Made by a program: the position numbers and the translations under genes. A model generated the notes under the pieces. That model was not told the origin of the DNA, searched no databases, and saw nothing but the letters and a program-made list of their open reading frames with translations. From Bacteroidota bacterium (GTDB lineage: Bacteria > Bacteroidota > Bacteroidia > Flavobacteriales_D > Crocinitomicaceae): a stretch of 15,542 nt of DNA. Shown one piece after another: positions 14,901-15,542 of the stretch; positions within the stretch are counted from its first letter, which is position 1, and each line of letters starts with the position of its first letter. The stretch is from assembly GCA_016866375.1 (NCBI GenBank), contig VGMK01000027.1, positions 1-15,542 on the forward strand, written 5' to 3'.

Positions 14901-15217
14901 CCAATTTTATTAATGAGTAAAGTCTCTGAGGAAATTATACACGCTGCCTCTTGAATCAGTATCGGTGCCTTAACAGTTTCATTCTTTTCTGTACGTAAAT
15001 AAGCAACTCCTTGGGCCCAACACAATGGATTAATCCCAATTTCTTTCTCAATTTTTCGTGCATTTTTAACTATCGGAGCAGCTTCACAAGACAAAGTTTT
15101 ACCTTCATCGTAGGATAAAACATTTTTTGAGTCCACAGAGCACAACGGATCATCCTGTAAAAAGACCTCTTTAATTGAAATATAGTCATTTATAGTTTCG
15201 AAAAAAGGAGCCTGCAT
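11969..15217 (-). CDS. Large superfamily 1 helicase, Upf1/DUF4011-like, without nuclease domain
   Basis: This is a 1082-residue cytoplasmic protein with SF1 helicase motifs split by a very long insertion. Residues about 60-170 resemble the DUF4011 N-terminal region (WAQGVAYLRTE, KAPILIQEA, ILNPYLIQHIG, TFIGIFHPHRYELIRDIEEI). The Q-like motif DFDQTQ is at 202-207 and Walker A GPPGTGKSQ at 221-229. Residues about 230-780 are largely helical with some coiled-coil-like stretches. Then come motif II DEASQ (786-790), motif III GDEHQMEPSS (810-819), HYRS (847-850), motif V QGDEFDILIISFGYGR (961-976) and motif VI NVLFSRARKEL (999-1009). Unlike many DUF4011 helicases there is no C-terminal Vsr/REase-type domain: only about 70 residues follow motif VI. 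The substrate (DNA or RNA) and role are unknown. Repair, RNA processing or defence are possible. It is monocistronic, with no clear promoter match. Confidence 0.85.
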   Translation of the reverse strand: MQAPFFETINDYISIKEVFLQDDPLCSVDSKNVLSYDEGKTLSCEAAPIVKNARKIEKEIGINPLCWAQGVAYLRTEKNETVKAPILIQEAACIISSETLLINKIGPIILNPYLIQHIGLNPLQKEYSIAEFMELKPVDLQVEETPTFIGIFHPHRYELIRDIEEIQKSNRLSLNLKRLLLIDSEIEEEHFTGKYDSITDIDFDQTQVLNKFMAQSILVQGPPGTGKSQLIVNSIGMGIQINKTVLLSSEKKSSLDAVYSRLKLLDLHRICLLNYSKNEQKFIVADLKKTWEFFQSSPFQKQPSATHLFPFKSEVEQLTKCCKIDSFFIEYLVKKLDTLNSTPYLSYEMEDMAFEEIIPQIDNISPTMFDSLSRINLNGGPNFDSIEKHIDNAMELIQSLSTIKQIRSINDIDEVVKKLLILNALQSGYYKQYGEVIASKSKKLSTLNALSLKIEKEETVWQNHLKHWKHIPSPSELNFLKELRDEQGFFARLKFKKHWRKWVRTPELDPIKTITGLELYYQFEEKKNTFYFELSQLGIENTMILYTIHQLCEQHSPKDWIWFKSLSHAEIEAFKSSHITVQNLKKIFQEVFCFRGDDVLIEFLTNMKKDKAGLDKQLILAQAIPPSILKVLVSSSSHKEFIHSTYQSVWKKITGLPAFTQRTKREEWIKAALRYEIGNRNQRNQTAKNILRSIQDSFLAYHQLINKTGSKLSPETKAFRLALKKGKMLLVKEFGKKRNFMHIRDLYESEARHWLLVLKPILMMHPQRISTYFPPEPGLFDIAIIDEASQMPFSHSVGTLQRSKRIMIAGDEHQMEPSSFFKTRAENDFSIFHQAKFHLENSSLTHHYRSEDKVLIEFSNRYFYRNTLSCISNVQLNKQNCMNHHFVSNGLYAQGINVLEAKAISKKLPSFLGNDSKIGVIAFSEQQLSQIKSEVFSIVKTKMDELEEQDKLVFKTLDQVQGDEFDILIISFGYGRNHAGDFEMRFGPINQLGGDKRLNVLFSRARKELHFFSSVKLDDFIESKNQGVNLLKKWFAFIEGVNKKESETYEIEVFSILKNAKSAEDFTHLIQLYKQRGWNIRP

Positions 15218-15265
15218 TTATTAATAGTTAAAAGGGACTAATTTAGAAAAAGTAATAAAATTAAA

Positions 15266-15273
15266 TACCTTTG
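15266..15273 (+). promoter_or_regulatory. Possible distal -7 box upstream of the last gene
   Basis: TACCTTTG is a full TAnnTTTG match on the plus strand, 91 nt before the GTG at 15365. No -33 TTTG is present. It competes with the closer TAATTTTA box as the promoter of the secreted-protein gene; the sequence alone does not decide. Confidence 0.3.
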
Positions 15274-15352
15274 TTCACAAGTTTAAATTAACTTCGATTT
15301 ACCCTAAGTTCAAATATTTACCATTTTTTTTCCCCGTTTATACATCTTTATG

Positions 15353-15360
15353 TAATTTTA
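15353..15360 (+). promoter_or_regulatory. -7-like box directly before the last gene
   Basis: TAATTTTA, then CGAT, then GTG. It matches TAnnTTTG except for the final G. The exact 4-nt distance to the start is shared with asnB, thioredoxin and the 3494 gene, which supports both the box and the GTG start. Confidence 0.35.
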
Positions 15361-15364
15361 CGAT

Positions 15365-15542
15365 GTGAAAAATATTTTTCTGTCCTTACTGATATTTCCT
15401 TCGATGTTGTTTGGACAAATTACCCTCAGTGAAACCGATTTTGCCTCTCAGGGCGATACTGTTCGGATGAGTTTAACCGATGAAACAAGCACTGATTATA
15501 TTTCGGCCGGCGAAGCATTTACGTGGGATTTTTCAGGTCTTG
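15365..15542 (+). CDS. N-terminus of a secreted protein (partial, GTG start)
   Basis: 59 codons are visible before the right edge. The start is GTG at 15365-15367; the overlapping ATG at 15363 is in another frame and is followed at once by TGA. The first residues are MKNIFLSLLIFPSMLFGQ, a clear signal peptide with probable cleavage at or near Gly17-Gln18. The mature part begins ITLSETDFASQGDTVRMSL and ends in AFTWDFSGL. This opening is typical, from memory, of large Bacteroidota extracellular proteins sent through the type IX secretion system, but the sorting tail lies outside the window, so that is inference. It is divergent from the helicase gene with 147 bp between starts. Confidence 0.7.
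   Translation, partial: MKNIFLSLLIFPSMLFGQITLSETDFASQGDTVRMSLTDETSTDYISAGEAFTWDFSGL

Noticed and set aside
1..15542. CRISPR arrays, tRNA or rRNA genes, insertion sequences, prophage genes
   Set aside because: No regularly spaced direct repeats, cloverleaf sequences, transposase motifs or phage structural genes were seen on either strand.

Overview
The window is AT-rich, gene-dense bacterial chromosome. It almost certainly comes from the Bacteroidota, most likely a Flavobacteriales-type organism. The evidence is the promoter -7 octamer TAnnTTTG upstream of most transcription units, near absence of Shine-Dalgarno sequences, a lipoprotein carrying the GCTDPTATNYN...DDGSC motif typical of marine Bacteroidota plus a DUF5011-like Ig domain, and RecA, Mrp and MenC proteins of Bacteroidota type. 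No rRNA, tRNA, CRISPR array, insertion sequence or phage gene is visible. This is mostly core chromosome, with one possibly accessory gene, a large helicase.

Layout. (1) 1-3443, all on the minus strand: the first codons of a probable membrane pyrophosphatase, a thioredoxin, an Ig-like lipoprotein, RecA, a PrxQ/Bcp peroxiredoxin and a small DUF423 membrane protein. Most of these have their own promoter, and three or four have hairpin terminators. (2) 3494-5857, plus strand: a tightly packed operon of an unknown single-pass membrane protein, Mrp/ApbC ATPase, a NifU C-terminal-domain protein and RlmH, with junctions of -4, 0 and +1 nt. (3) 5862-7292, minus: a polytopic membrane protein resembling surface-polysaccharide polymerases or GT-C enzymes. 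It is divergent from (4) 7344-10707, plus: asnB, menC and msrB, each start overlapping the previous stop by 4 nt. (5) 10688-11629, minus: a secreted lytic transglycosylase-like protein whose 3' end overlaps msrB. (6) 11731-11979, plus: yidD. (7) 11969-15217, minus: a 1082-residue SF1 (Upf1/DUF4011-like) helicase whose 3' end overlaps yidD. (8) 15365 to the right edge, plus: the start of a secreted protein.

How they fit together. Thioredoxin, Bcp and MsrB are all thiol-redox repair enzymes; Bcp and MsrB usually need thioredoxin for recycling. Mrp and the NifU-domain protein form a likely Fe-S handling pair, although this Mrp lacks the C-terminal CxxC. MenC belongs to menaquinone synthesis but here sits away from other men genes, between asnB and msrB.

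The most interesting pattern is transcriptional. Six separate genes have a -7-like octamer ending exactly 3 or 4 nt before the start codon, which predicts leaderless mRNAs. Two of those genes start with GTG. The best candidate for a less-described protein system is the large nuclease-less helicase. The unknown protein coupled to Mrp and the polymerase-like membrane protein are the other under-described genes.
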